From Candidatus Muproteobacteria bacterium (lineage in GTDB: Bacteria; Pseudomonadota; Gammaproteobacteria; Acidiferrobacterales; Sulfurifustaceae), in assembly GCA_023266455.1 (NCBI GenBank), contig JAHFQD010000023.1, positions 1 to 11,838 on the forward strand: a stretch of 11,838 nt of DNA, given 5' to 3'. Made by a program: the position numbers and the translations under genes. A model generated the notes under the pieces. It saw only the letters and a program-made list of their open reading frames with translations, was not told where the DNA came from and did no database searches. This document shows positions 1-7,467 of this stretch, piece after piece (the stretch's first letter is position 1; every line of letters begins with the position of its first letter).

Positions 1-545
<545 letters not shown>

Positions 546-656
546 CTCTAAACTCCCCCTAATTTGACTCGATCCCAAGCGCCAGCACTAGCCGGATACT
601 GTCTCCTGTATGTCCGGTTGGGGATTGTGGGCCACAAGGCACGGCAGGCCAAGGGG

Positions 657-848
657 TTATTTCGGCAGGCTGTGGATAACCGGGGGTGGGATTTCGACGA
701 GACAGTGAACGTCAACGGTTTCGACGATCTCGGTATATTCACCTTCCTCCGAATACTCGCCATACCGGATGTCTCGCTCGAGCCCATTGACCGCGTCGAT
801 GATGACCAAGCCACGCCTGGACATTTCGCCAATGAACCAAGCCCGCAT
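657..848 (-). CDS. Small hypothetical protein, probably the 3' part of a frameshifted ~76-residue gene
   Basis: A 63-codon frame starts at ATG 848 (MRAWFIGEMSRRGLVIID) and ends in PPPVIHSLPK. I do not recognise the family. It looks coding: composition is balanced, it is rich in acidic residues (GEYSEEGEYTEIVETVD), and it has a hydrophobic pattern like beta strands. It has no Shine-Dalgarno sequence. A well-placed ATG at 886 overlaps the stop of the preceding ORF (ATGA) and opens another frame for 13 codons (MSRVVRYLFEYRK), up to an AAAA run at 848-851. A -1 shift there would join it directly to this frame and give about 76 residues. The product may therefore come from one gene carrying a fixed indel, a sequencing error, or a programmed -1 frameshift. 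It lies between the 32-codon ORF and hsdM in the same orientation. Confidence concerns the coding nature only, not function. Confidence 0.42.
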   Translation of the reverse strand: MRAWFIGEMSRRGLVIIDAVNGLERDIRYGEYSEEGEYTEIVETVDVHCLVEIPPPVIHSLPK

Positions 849-882
849 TTTCGGTATTCGAACAGATAACGAACGACACGGC

Positions 883-981
883 TCATTGGGGTGAGCTCTC
901 TGCCATTACTTGGTGCAATCGTTCCTGGAATTCCTCCACCGTCACACAGGTGGCCACGTTACCGAACCATAAAAAATTCAT
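883..981 (-). CDS. 32-residue micro-ORF, coupled by ATGA overlaps at both ends
   Basis: This short frame starts at ATG 981, whose last two bases are the first two of the TGA stop of the upstream EEP nuclease gene (ATGA). Its own TGA stop overlaps an ATG at 886-884 (ATGA again). The peptide begins MNFLWFGNVATCVTVEEFQ and ends ERLHQVMAESSPQ. The VTVEEFQERLHQV stretch resembles the first strand and helix of Phd/YefM-type antitoxins, but the frame stops where the rest of such a domain would follow, so this similarity is weak. It could be a leader or coupling ORF, a truncated antitoxin, or the 5' part of a gene broken by indels together with the downstream 657-886 region. No Shine-Dalgarno sequence is needed if translation is coupled. 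It is not recognised as a known family. Confidence 0.38.
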   Translation of the reverse strand: MNFLWFGNVATCVTVEEFQERLHQVMAESSPQ

Positions 982-1922
982 TTCTTGCTTGCTCGGATAA
1001 TCTGATTGAGCTGTTGCCCGTCGATGTCGGTACTGATCTGTATCCACAATGGAATGTGATCCGACATTTGACGCGTGTATTTCTCGTAGTTCATGCCTGG
1101 GAACATGTCTTCGGTGCCGCCAGTGTAATAATCCACGAACCCGGCCTTGTTCGTGAAATTCTCGGAATAGGATGGGTAGTGAAGGATGTGATCGTAACGC
1201 TTGTCTTTGGCAAGATTAGTTCCAAACGACTTGGCCTTCAGTTTGCTCGGCATCTCCAAACCCTTGCTTGTCAGCGCCGTGTACTGTTTCGAGTTCTCGG
1301 TATTAAAGTCACCAATAACAATAATGTCCTTGTCTTCCGTTGTCCGTTCCTTCCGCTTGAGATCTACCCATTCTGCCAATGACGTCAACTCCATAAGGCG
1401 CGCTTCGGGTGTTCCCCACTGGATGTGGGCCGCCAACATCACAAAATCAAAATTACCGGCGCTGAACGACGCCGTGTACGGCTGACGCCACCAACTAAAT
1501 TTTGGTTTGTATTCGCCGTTGATCTTGGTTCTCGGGGGATTTGCTACGGTGGCAAAACCGGTATGTAGGACAGCGCGTTGATCGTAGATGAACGCGATCC
1601 GTTCTCTGTTACCCCAGTCGTCCATCCGCGCGTCGGAATAAACTGCGTGCCAGTAGGGTCCCAGTATTTTCAGAACACGTCCGAGATCCGTCAGGTCGTC
1701 GCGCAACTCGACAATACAAATCAAATCGAATTGCCCTAATATCTCTGCGATGTAATGAATCGCCGCTTCCGAGCGTTTCGTCTTACCGAATTCGCGGATG
1801 TTCCATGTCGCGATGTTGAGTGTCTCATCGAGCTTGGACGACGGGATTTCAGCTGCCTCGATTCTTCTGCGAAGAACCTTAAGACCCTTAGCGATGTCCG
1901 CAGAAATCTTTCCGTGAAACAT
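978..1922 (-). CDS. Endonuclease/exonuclease/phosphatase (DNase I-like, EEP) family protein
   Basis: This 314-residue protein has the EEP metallohydrolase fold, which hydrolyses phosphodiester or phosphomonoester bonds with a divalent metal. From M1 at 1922 the family motifs appear in order: TWNIREF (N41), CIVEL (metal ligand E72), AAHIQWG (H166), VIGDFNTEN (D205, N207), YDHI near 244, and MSDHIPLWI (D288, catalytic H289). The catalytic set is therefore complete. There is no signal peptide or membrane segment, so it is probably cytoplasmic, unlike secreted nucleases of this fold. The start at 1922 is chosen because AGGAG lies seven bases upstream; an in-frame TTG at 1958 has no Shine-Dalgarno sequence. 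It stands first in a minus-strand group leading into small ORFs and hsdM. That context suggests a nuclease in a defence locus, but the substrate is unknown and a phosphatase role is possible. Confidence 0.88.
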   Translation of the reverse strand: MFHGKISADIAKGLKVLRRRIEAAEIPSSKLDETLNIATWNIREFGKTKRSEAAIHYIAEILGQFDLICIVELRDDLTDLGRVLKILGPYWHAVYSDARMDDWGNRERIAFIYDQRAVLHTGFATVANPPRTKINGEYKPKFSWWRQPYTASFSAGNFDFVMLAAHIQWGTPEARLMELTSLAEWVDLKRKERTTEDKDIIVIGDFNTENSKQYTALTSKGLEMPSKLKAKSFGTNLAKDKRYDHILHYPSYSENFTNKAGFVDYYTGGTEDMFPGMNYEKYTRQMSDHIPLWIQISTDIDGQQLNQIIRASKK

Positions 1923-2257
1923 GAGCTTTCTCCTTTTGTTTTTTAGCGAAGCAGTCAACTGTGGCAGAGCATTCTTACCTAATATCGATCGCTTTTACAT
2001 CAACCCTCGCCATTCCCTACGTAAGTTGAGAATGGTCGCTCTTGACCCTTAAACCCGATGCGCCCCTTACCGTTTCAATATGATGCGAACGCAAATTCCG
2101 GTTTCGGGGCAAATTTGGGATACTCCTATTGGGAATTCGTGGGTAACAACGACTCACTTTCACATGGCAAGGAACACCGGTCCGCACCCTGCTCGCCCAC
2201 TCGTTTTCTCGAACTCTTTTTCACAATGAATCCGCAAACACCGCACAGGTAATCAAC
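1923..2257. other. Divergent spacer between the EEP gene (minus) and the cupin gene (plus)
   Basis: This roughly 330-base stretch separates two genes read away from each other, so it should hold at least two promoters. I see no convincing -35/-10 pair on either strand. The Shine-Dalgarno sequence of the EEP gene (AGGAG) is at its left end, and a weak CAGGTAA before the cupin ATG is at its right end. A 64-codon plus-strand frame at 2058-2252 has no Shine-Dalgarno sequence and no recognisable content, so I do not call it. No tRNA or terminal inverted repeat was found by eye. Confidence 0.5.
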
Positions 2258-2683
2258 ATGAACGTATCCGTGAAATCCATCGGCTTGAAATTACTCTTCG
2301 CGTTTCTGATGTACGGCACACCGGCGCTGGCGCACGACCCCGGCACGACCAAACCGGATTTGTTATTACGCGAAATCGTCAAAGGTATGCCGCAAAGCGA
2401 AGAACAAGAACTGCGCGTGCTTACGGCGAGTTTCAAACCGGGCGAGAAAACGGTCTTTCACACGCATCGTTATCCCGTGACGGTTTACGTCTTGGAAGGT
2501 ACGTTCACGTTGGAATTGGAAGGACGTAAACCCATCACGGCGAGCGCGGGCCAGGCGATCGTCGAACCGGCGAACGTCAAGATGACGGGTTACAACCGCA
2601 GCGTGTCTGAACCTCTACGCGTGGTGATTTTTTACGCGAGCAATCCAGCGGCGCCATTTCTCGATCCCGCCGGTCATCATTAG
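2258..2683 (+). CDS. Secreted single-domain cupin protein
   Basis: This 141-residue protein has an N-terminal signal peptide: basic start, hydrophobic stretch at about 8-20, and TPALA before a likely cleavage between A25 and H26, so it should be periplasmic. The rest is one small beta-barrel cupin. Motif 1 is seen as GEKTVFHTHRYPVTVYVLEG (residues 62-81) and motif 2 as GQAIVEPANVKMTGYN (98-113). H68 and H70 of the HxH pair are present. The usual motif 1 Glu is absent (Val/Thr at 74-75), and the usual motif 2 His is replaced by M109, so metal binding, if any, is not canonical. The protein ends in GHH, which might add ligands. It is the only plus-strand gene, stands alone, and is followed by a terminator. 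Cupins of this kind sense or bind small molecules, but no substrate can be deduced. Confidence 0.82.
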   Translation: MNVSVKSIGLKLLFAFLMYGTPALAHDPGTTKPDLLLREIVKGMPQSEEQELRVLTASFKPGEKTVFHTHRYPVTVYVLEGTFTLELEGRKPITASAGQAIVEPANVKMTGYNRSVSEPLRVVIFYASNPAAPFLDPAGHH

Positions 2684-2705
2684 AAAAGCGACCGCCGCTT
2701 TTTAT
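2684..2705. terminator. Bidirectional rho-independent terminator between convergent genes
   Basis: A perfect 7-bp stem AAAAGCG/CGCTTTT (2684-2690 with 2696-2702) encloses the loop ACCGC. On the plus strand it is followed by a T tract (CGCTTTTTATT) right after the cupin stop codon. On the minus strand the opposite arm gives CGCTTTTC just after the stop of the 43-codon ORF. It should end transcription from both sides. Only three stem pairs are G-C, so strength is moderate. Confidence 0.68.
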
Positions 2706-2837
2706 TCAAACAGCCCAACGGGTTTGTTCGATCGGCCAGGACGACACGATGTTGAGTTCCACCGCCGGTTGGCGCATCACTTGGCGCAAAATGCGTGCTT
2801 CCAACGCCGCGAACGCCGGTGGAAATTTGGTTTTCAC
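2706..2837 (-). CDS. Unrecognised 43-residue small ORF downstream of cheB
   Basis: The frame starts at GTG 2837 with GCGGAG six bases upstream, and ends with TGA at 2706, right at the bidirectional terminator. The peptide runs VKTKFPPAFAALEARILRQ, then VMRQPAVELNIVSSWPIEQ, then TRWAV. It has a predicted helix followed by a more extended Trp-containing tail, and no signal or membrane segment. A Shine-Dalgarno sequence and a terminator at its borders favour a real small gene, or the end of the chemotaxis transcript 110 bases below cheB. Alternatively it is a remnant of a larger protein, since the frame stays open for five codons upstream of the GTG. The opposite strand is also open here, so strand choice is not certain. 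No family is recognised. Confidence 0.35.
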   Translation of the reverse strand: MKTKFPPAFAALEARILRQVMRQPAVELNIVSSWPIEQTRWAV

Positions 2838-2947
2838 GAGGCGCTCCGCAAGTTAAGTAGTCGGAGTGCAGACTAGCGAGAAGGTCGCGGGGAACGAACT
2901 GATAGTTTTTTCTTTGCTATCGCGTTTTACGCATATCGCCGATTAGG

Positions 2948-3991
2948 TTAAGACTTACTGGCCCATGTCACGATATGTCGCGCGATTTTTTCTAAACCGA
3001 CGACGTCTTCCGCCGCGCCCAAACGTATCGCTTGTTCGGGCATGCCGAAAATGACGCTAGAGGCTTCGTCCTGCGCGGCGGTTTGCGCACCGCTTTGTTT
3101 CATCGCTAGCAATCCGCGTGCGCCGTCGTTGCCCATGCCGGTGAGTAAAATACCGAGAGAGTCGCCGCCGGCGACGCGCGCGACCGATTCGAATAGCACG
3201 TCTACCGCCGGTTGATGCAAATTCACCGGTGCACCTTCATAGACGCGCACCGAGTAGCCTTTGCCATTACGTATGACGGCCATGTGCAACCCACCCGGCG
3301 CGATCAATGCGACACCGGTGCGCAATAGATCGCCGTCTTTCGCTTCGCGCACTTCCAACTGACTACGCGCATCTAAATGCGCCGCGAACAGTGCGGTAAA
3401 CTTCGGTGGCATGTGCTGCACGATGGCGACACCCGGCGTATGCGCCGGGAGCGCTGAGAGAATTTCGGCTATTGCTTGAGTACCGCCCGCCGACGCGCCA
3501 ATCGCGACAACGCGTTCGCGTCCAACACTCGCCGGCGCCGCGTCGGCGATCGGCGCTGGCGCATCGCGCATCATGCGTACGTGCGCGCGCGCCGCCATAT
3601 GCACTTTGTCGCAGATCTCGCGCGCCAGCGTGCTCATGCCTTCGCGCACGTTGTCGCGCGGCTTGGCGACGAAATCGATTGCGCCCAGTTCGAGCGCGCG
3701 GATCGTCGCTTCGGTGCCACGATCGGTGAGCGAGGACACCATGACCACCGGCATCGGTCGCAGACGCATGAGTTTTTCTAGGAAGGTCAGTCCGTCCATG
3801 CCAGGCATTTCAACGTCGAGCGTCAGCACGTCCGGGTTCAAGCGTTTGATTTTTTCGCGCGCCACATATGGATCAGTCGCGGCGCCGACGACTTCGATAT
3901 CGGAATCTTCTTCGAGTAACGCCGTGAGCAACTGGCGCATGAGCGCCGAGTCGTCGATCACGAGTACACGGATTTTTTTGCGTTGATTCAC
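2948..3991 (-). CDS. cheB: Chemotaxis response regulator protein-glutamate methylesterase/deamidase CheB
   Basis: CheB removes methyl groups from receptor glutamates and can deamidate glutamines; phosphorylation by CheA activates it, giving negative feedback. At 347 residues it has the normal length. The receiver domain covers about 6-125, with acidic pair D13/D14, phosphoacceptor D59 (LTLDVEMPGMDG), switch residues in VVMVSSLT, and K110. A linker at about 130-158 follows. The methylesterase domain (about 160-345) carries the catalytic triad: S167 in GASAGGT, H193 in VQHMPPKFT and D289 in LLTGMGNDGA. The start is GTG at 3991; no ATG fits and the Shine-Dalgarno sequence is weak. It lies 15 nt after cheD, so translation probably depends on the upstream gene. 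It is the last recognisable che gene of the operon. No terminator is obvious directly after its TAA. Confidence 0.97.
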   Translation of the reverse strand: MNQRKKIRVLVIDDSALMRQLLTALLEEDSDIEVVGAATDPYVAREKIKRLNPDVLTLDVEMPGMDGLTFLEKLMRLRPMPVVMVSSLTDRGTEATIRALELGAIDFVAKPRDNVREGMSTLAREICDKVHMAARAHVRMMRDAPAPIADAAPASVGRERVVAIGASAGGTQAIAEILSALPAHTPGVAIVQHMPPKFTALFAAHLDARSQLEVREAKDGDLLRTGVALIAPGGLHMAVIRNGKGYSVRVYEGAPVNLHQPAVDVLFESVARVAGGDSLGILLTGMGNDGARGLLAMKQSGAQTAAQDEASSVIFGMPEQAIRLGAAEDVVGLEKIARHIVTWASKS

Positions 3992-4006
3992 TTGGGCGAT
4001 TCGCTA

Positions 4007-4612
4007 TTAAAACAGCGTTACATCGCCATCCAGTTTTTGACGCTTCAAGCTCAACAAGTAAACCATTTCTTCCTCCGCCGTACGCTCCGCTTCCGACATG
4101 CCCAATCGCTTCAGATAGACCTTGGCGTTTTGCGAATGAAACAACACGCGCCGCGCCTGATAGCCGCCGATGTCTTCGTTCATGATCGGAATTTGTTCGA
4201 CTTGTAAGAACTGATGCACGAAATTGATATTCTGCTGCGGGATTCCATCGAGATTCTCGCGAATCTTGAGCACGTGCCCGCCACCGAAAATCTTGGCTTG
4301 GAAACGTTTGCGCCCCCCGCCAAGTTTCATGACTTCGCTGATCAACAATTCCATGGCATTAACGCCATAGCGTGTGCTCGTCGGGTTATCCGGATCCGCG
4401 CCTTCCGGCAACATGAAATGATTCATCCCGCCGATACCGGTGACGGGATCGTAAATACAGGCCGCGATACACGATCCCAGTACGGTATCCAGCAAAATCG
4501 GTTCGCGACTGGCGCGCACGCCGCCGATGTGAATAGTCACGCGCGGCACGCCGTTGGCTTCCGACGGCAAGCGCAGATTCGGTCGCGGCGTGCTGCTGGG
4601 AGGGAGGTTCAC
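4007..4612 (-). CDS. cheD: Chemoreceptor glutamine deamidase CheD
   Basis: CheD converts specific receptor glutamines into glutamates, creating methylation sites. The 201-residue protein shows the family core: LGSCIAACIYDP with catalytic Cys48, GGMNHFMLPEG with His65 (17 residues on, the spacing I know from Thermotoga CheD), YGVNAMELLI, and AKIFGGG. The C-terminal tail KLDGDVTLF is also typical of proteobacterial CheD. The N-terminal 20 residues are Pro-rich and variable. The start is GTG at 4612, overlapping the cheR stop as GTGA, so translation is coupled to cheR. A GGGAGG sequence lies just upstream. No cheC, the usual CheD partner in Bacillus and Thermotoga, is seen in the window, as is common in proteobacteria. 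Confidence 0.96.
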   Translation of the reverse strand: MNLPPSSTPRPNLRLPSEANGVPRVTIHIGGVRASREPILLDTVLGSCIAACIYDPVTGIGGMNHFMLPEGADPDNPTSTRYGVNAMELLISEVMKLGGGRKRFQAKIFGGGHVLKIRENLDGIPQQNINFVHQFLQVEQIPIMNEDIGGYQARRVLFHSQNAKVYLKRLGMSEAERTAEEEMVYLLSLKRQKLDGDVTLF

Positions 4613-5496
4613 GATATGTCCGCCCGACGCTGGTAAATACTATGCCCGACGGCGCGGTAAATCGGTTCGAATCCATGTATCGCTTCAGCGTGTCCGAGCA
4701 TGAGATAACCGTCTGGACGCAACATCTCCGCGAAACGCGTCAACAGTTTTCGCTGCAGCGATTTATCGAAATAGATGAGCACATTGCGGCAGAAGATAAC
4801 GTCGAACGGTCCTTTCATCGGCCATGCTCCGTCGATGAGATTAAGCCGTCGAAAGCGAATCATGGCCTGCAACATCAATTTGATTCTGGCAAATCCTTGA
4901 TTGGTCCCCGATCCCTTTGAAAAATAACGCGAGCGCAACTCTTCCGGTACGCGTTGCAACGACTCGAGCGAATAAACACCGCGCGCGGCGAAGTCGAGAA
5001 CGTTGGTGTCGATGTCGGAGGCGAGAATCTTGATGTCCCATTCCGTGATCGTCTGAAACGACTCGCATACGGTCATGGCGATCGTATACGCCTCTTCGCC
5101 CGTCGCCGAACCCGCGCTCCATATCCGTATCCGTCGCTGGCGCGACGCTCGTAATGCTGGAAACACGTGATCGGTTAGAAATTTAAAATGATGTGATTCG
5201 CGGAAAAAATCGGTTTTGTTGGTCGTGATGGCGTTAATCATCTCCGCCAACTCGTGCCCTTCTGGATCGCGACCCATTAATAAGTCGTAATACTCGGCAT
5301 AGTTGGCGAGATTCAGGTGCCGCAACCGTTTGGCCAAGCGTGCGCACACCAACGCGCGCTTATGATCGGCTAGCGCGATCCCGGTATGCTCGTGAATGAA
5401 ATGGCGAAGCTTCCAGAATTCCTGGTCGGTGATCGTCAGGCGAGCGTCTCGAAGGAAACTCGCGGGCAGATCTAGCTCCGTCGGCTCAATATTCAT
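4609..5496 (-). CDS. cheR: Chemotaxis protein-glutamate O-methyltransferase CheR
   Basis: CheR methylates receptor glutamates using S-adenosylmethionine. The 295-residue protein has the N-terminal helical domain (about 20-85) and the catalytic domain: TTNKTDFFRE at 91-100, SAM motif SAGSATGEEAYTIAM at 127-141 (the family more often has Cys where Ser130 stands), ASDIDT at 159-164, and FDVIFCRNVLIYF at 231-243. The region around 170-215 would form the beta-subdomain that in tethered CheR proteins binds the receptor pentapeptide. This fits the DWTEF tail of the chemoreceptor encoded directly upstream. The start is ATG at 5496 with a weak GGCGGA. The gene lies 33 nt after the receptor gene and overlaps cheD by 4 nt (GTGA). 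Confidence 0.97.
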   Translation of the reverse strand: MNIEPTELDLPASFLRDARLTITDQEFWKLRHFIHEHTGIALADHKRALVCARLAKRLRHLNLANYAEYYDLLMGRDPEGHELAEMINAITTNKTDFFRESHHFKFLTDHVFPALRASRQRRIRIWSAGSATGEEAYTIAMTVCESFQTITEWDIKILASDIDTNVLDFAARGVYSLESLQRVPEELRSRYFSKGSGTNQGFARIKLMLQAMIRFRRLNLIDGAWPMKGPFDVIFCRNVLIYFDKSLQRKLLTRFAEMLRPDGYLMLGHAEAIHGFEPIYRAVGHSIYQRRADIS

Positions 5497-5529
5497 ATTA
5501 AGTCCGCCCGGCGACCGCTGTGAGTAGGT

Positions 5530-6927
5530 TTAAAATTCCGTCCAGTCGCCGCCGCCGGCGCCCGCTTTCGGCGCGGCTGCTCTCGGCTTAAGCACTTGCA
5601 CATTCGCCGGCCGCGCGCTGTCGTCCGCTCTCGAGGCCGTGCCATCGCCTTTACGTCCGGACGAACGCGACTTTGTGTCTGGCATCGCGCCGTCTTTCAT
5701 ACCGAAGGAATAATGCGCCACAAGCTGTTTGAGATGTTCGCCCTGATTCGCCAGCGACTGACTGGTACTGGATAACTCTTCGACTTGCGCAGCGTTCGAC
5801 TGTGTGACGGTGTCCATCTGCATAATGGCGCGATTGACCTGTTCAATCCCGGACGCCTGTTCTTGGCTCGCGGCGCTGATCTCGGCGATGAGATCGGCGA
5901 CCTTTTTCACCTTGCCAGCGATACCTTCGAGCTTCGCGCCCGAGACACTGACTAAATGCGCGCCGTCGCCCACGCGATCGACGCTGTCGTTAATAAGCGA
6001 TTTAATTTCTTTCGCCGCTTGCGCGCTACGCTGCGCGAGGCTGCGCACTTCCGAGGCCACCACCGCGAAACCGCGGCCGTGTTCACCGGCGCGCGCCGCT
6101 TCGACCGCGGCGTTCAAGGCGAGCAAGTTGGTTTGGAACGCGATTTCATCGATGACGCCGATGATGTCGGCGATCTTCTTGCTGCTGGAGTCGATAAGAT
6201 CCATCGATCGCTTGATCGAGGCCGCCATGACCACACCTTCGTTCGCGGCGTCGGATGACTCGATAGCGAGTTTATCGGCCTGCATGGCGTTGTCGGCGTT
6301 TTGCTTGACCGTACCGGTCATTTCTTCCATCGACGCCGCCGTCTCTTCGAGCGAACTCGCCTGTTCCTGCGCTGACGAGGAAAGCTGGTCGGTGGCCGCG
6401 GTCAATTCATGCGTGCCAACCGAGACCGAGTGCGCCGCATCCGCCACTTGACGCATATTTTCTTCGAGCGCAGCGACTAATACATTCAAGGCATTGATGC
6501 TGTCGGTAATCTCGTCATGCCGCCCGTCTTTCGTCGGAACCGACACCGTCAGATCGCCATGCGACACCCGCGTCATCGCGTCCACCAGGACACCGAGCGG
6601 TTGCGTCACGCGGCGTTTGAAGTGATATCCAAACACCGCCATCACACCCAAGATCGAAGACGCGAGGCCAACCGCCACCCAAATGACGGTGCGATACGAT
6701 TCGCGCACGTTGTCGTAGCCCGCCTCGACGTCTCGCATGACCGCTGGATCGCGCGATGCCGCGGCGGCGGCCTTCGCGAGGGTATAGGTGTTCTCCGCCA
6801 CGCTGACCACTTTCGAAAAGTGGTACAGACCGATAGCGCCCCCGACGACGAACATGAAATAGACGGCGCATGCCATGCCTAGGAGTTTCGTCCCAAGGCT
6901 CATATTTTTTGCGCGTAATGTGTCCAT
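5530..6927 (-). CDS. Transmembrane methyl-accepting chemotaxis protein with a CheR/CheB-tethering DWTEF tail
   Basis: This 465-residue receptor has TM1 at about 14-36, a short periplasmic stretch of about 43 residues, TM2 at about 80-102 and HAMP at about 105-158. The long cytoplasmic hairpin follows. The first methylation helix, [20 protein letters not shown] (186-205), is nearly the same as in E. coli Tsr. The tip is [20 protein letters not shown] (263-282), and the second methylation helix has QVEELSS near 381-387. Each arm is about 126 residues, as in 36-heptad receptors such as Tsr. A 50-residue flexible Gly/Ala/Pro-rich linker leads to the C-terminal DWTEF. The tiny periplasmic loop cannot hold a standard sensor domain, so the input may be membrane or cytoplasmic, or come from a partner. 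The start is ATG at 6927 with GAGGGGA upstream. It lies between cheW and cheR. Confidence 0.95.
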   Translation of the reverse strand: MDTLRAKNMSLGTKLLGMACAVYFMFVVGGAIGLYHFSKVVSVAENTYTLAKAAAAASRDPAVMRDVEAGYDNVRESYRTVIWVAVGLASSILGVMAVFGYHFKRRVTQPLGVLVDAMTRVSHGDLTVSVPTKDGRHDEITDSINALNVLVAALEENMRQVADAAHSVSVGTHELTAATDQLSSSAQEQASSLEETAASMEEMTGTVKQNADNAMQADKLAIESSDAANEGVVMAASIKRSMDLIDSSSKKIADIIGVIDEIAFQTNLLALNAAVEAARAGEHGRGFAVVASEVRSLAQRSAQAAKEIKSLINDSVDRVGDGAHLVSVSGAKLEGIAGKVKKVADLIAEISAASQEQASGIEQVNRAIMQMDTVTQSNAAQVEELSSTSQSLANQGEHLKQLVAHYSFGMKDGAMPDTKSRSSGRKGDGTASRADDSARPANVQVLKPRAAAPKAGAGGGDWTEF

Positions 6928-6957
6928 AAAATATCCCCTCTTTAATCCTGTGGTTTG

Positions 6958-7455
6958 TTAACTGGATCCGGCGACCGTCGCCAGATCTTCGGGATTCACT
7001 AGCCGTTGCACGTCGAGCAAAATCAACAGCTGACCATCTACTTGTGCCAGTCCTTCGATAAACGGCCGATTGGCTTGACCTTCGAATTCCGACATCGTGC
7101 AGCGCTCGTCGGGACCGACGCGCAACACATCGCTCACCGTATCGACGACGAGTCCCGCCAGGCGATCGCGCACGTTCACCACCACGATCACCGTGAAAGC
7201 GTCATAATCTTTTTCAACCAGCTGAAATCGCAACCGCATATCAATGATGGGCACGATCGTGCCGCGCAAGTTGAGTACGCCCTTGATGTAATGCGGGCTG
7301 TTTGGCAACGGCGTCACCCGGCTCCATTCGCGGATTTCCTGCACCTGCGTAATGGGCACGGCGTAATCCTGATTGTTCAGCGAAAACGCCAAATACAATG
7401 GTTCCGCTCCGGATGCGGATGTCTTTTCAGCGATAGCGGCGGTCATCGTATGCAT
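6958..7455 (-). CDS. cheW: Chemotaxis coupling protein CheW
   Basis: CheW links receptors to the CheA P5 domain in the signalling array. The 165-residue protein has a short variable N terminus of about 18 residues. The SH3-like double-barrel fold follows, with LAFSLNNQDYAVPITQVQEI, VTPLPNSPHYIKGVLNLRG, IVPIIDMRLRF, GLVVDTVSDVL and a C-terminal QLLILLDVQRLV. The conserved Arg in NLRGTIVPIIDMR, important for receptor binding, is present. The start is ATG at 7455, with GAGGAG eight bases upstream; the cheA stop lies just before it, 12 nt away. A second ATG three codons later is possible but less well spaced. Only one cheW is present in the cluster. Confidence 0.97.
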   Translation of the reverse strand: MHTMTAAIAEKTSASGAEPLYLAFSLNNQDYAVPITQVQEIREWSRVTPLPNSPHYIKGVLNLRGTIVPIIDMRLRFQLVEKDYDAFTVIVVVNVRDRLAGLVVDTVSDVLRVGPDERCTMSEFEGQANRPFIEGLAQVDGQLLILLDVQRLVNPEDLATVAGSS

Positions 7456-7467
7456 AATATTTTCTCC

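Noticed and set aside
548..886. 112-codon minus-strand frame from the ATG at 886 to a TAG two bases before the hsdM GTG
   Set aside because: Its borders look operon-like, but after the first 13 codons it is Ser/Arg-rich and almost without acidic residues, typical of a shadow frame. The coding-like signal is in the 657-848 frame.
891..1382. 163-codon plus-strand frame opposite the EEP gene
   Set aside because: It overlaps the intact EEP motifs on the other strand and shows no family features or start signal.
2058..2252. 64-codon plus-strand frame before the cupin gene
   Set aside because: No Shine-Dalgarno sequence and no recognisable content. A decayed mobile element was considered, but no terminal repeats or transposase motif could be shown.
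2838..2947. Possible terminator directly after cheB
   Set aside because: The stretch holds only a short imperfect stem around GCG-TTTTA-CGC without a proper T tract on the minus strand.
5804..6451. Long plus-strand open frame (215 codons) opposite the chemoreceptor gene
   Set aside because: It mirrors the codon structure of the strongly conserved receptor hairpin on the minus strand, has low-complexity Ala/Ser-rich content and no ribosome binding site.
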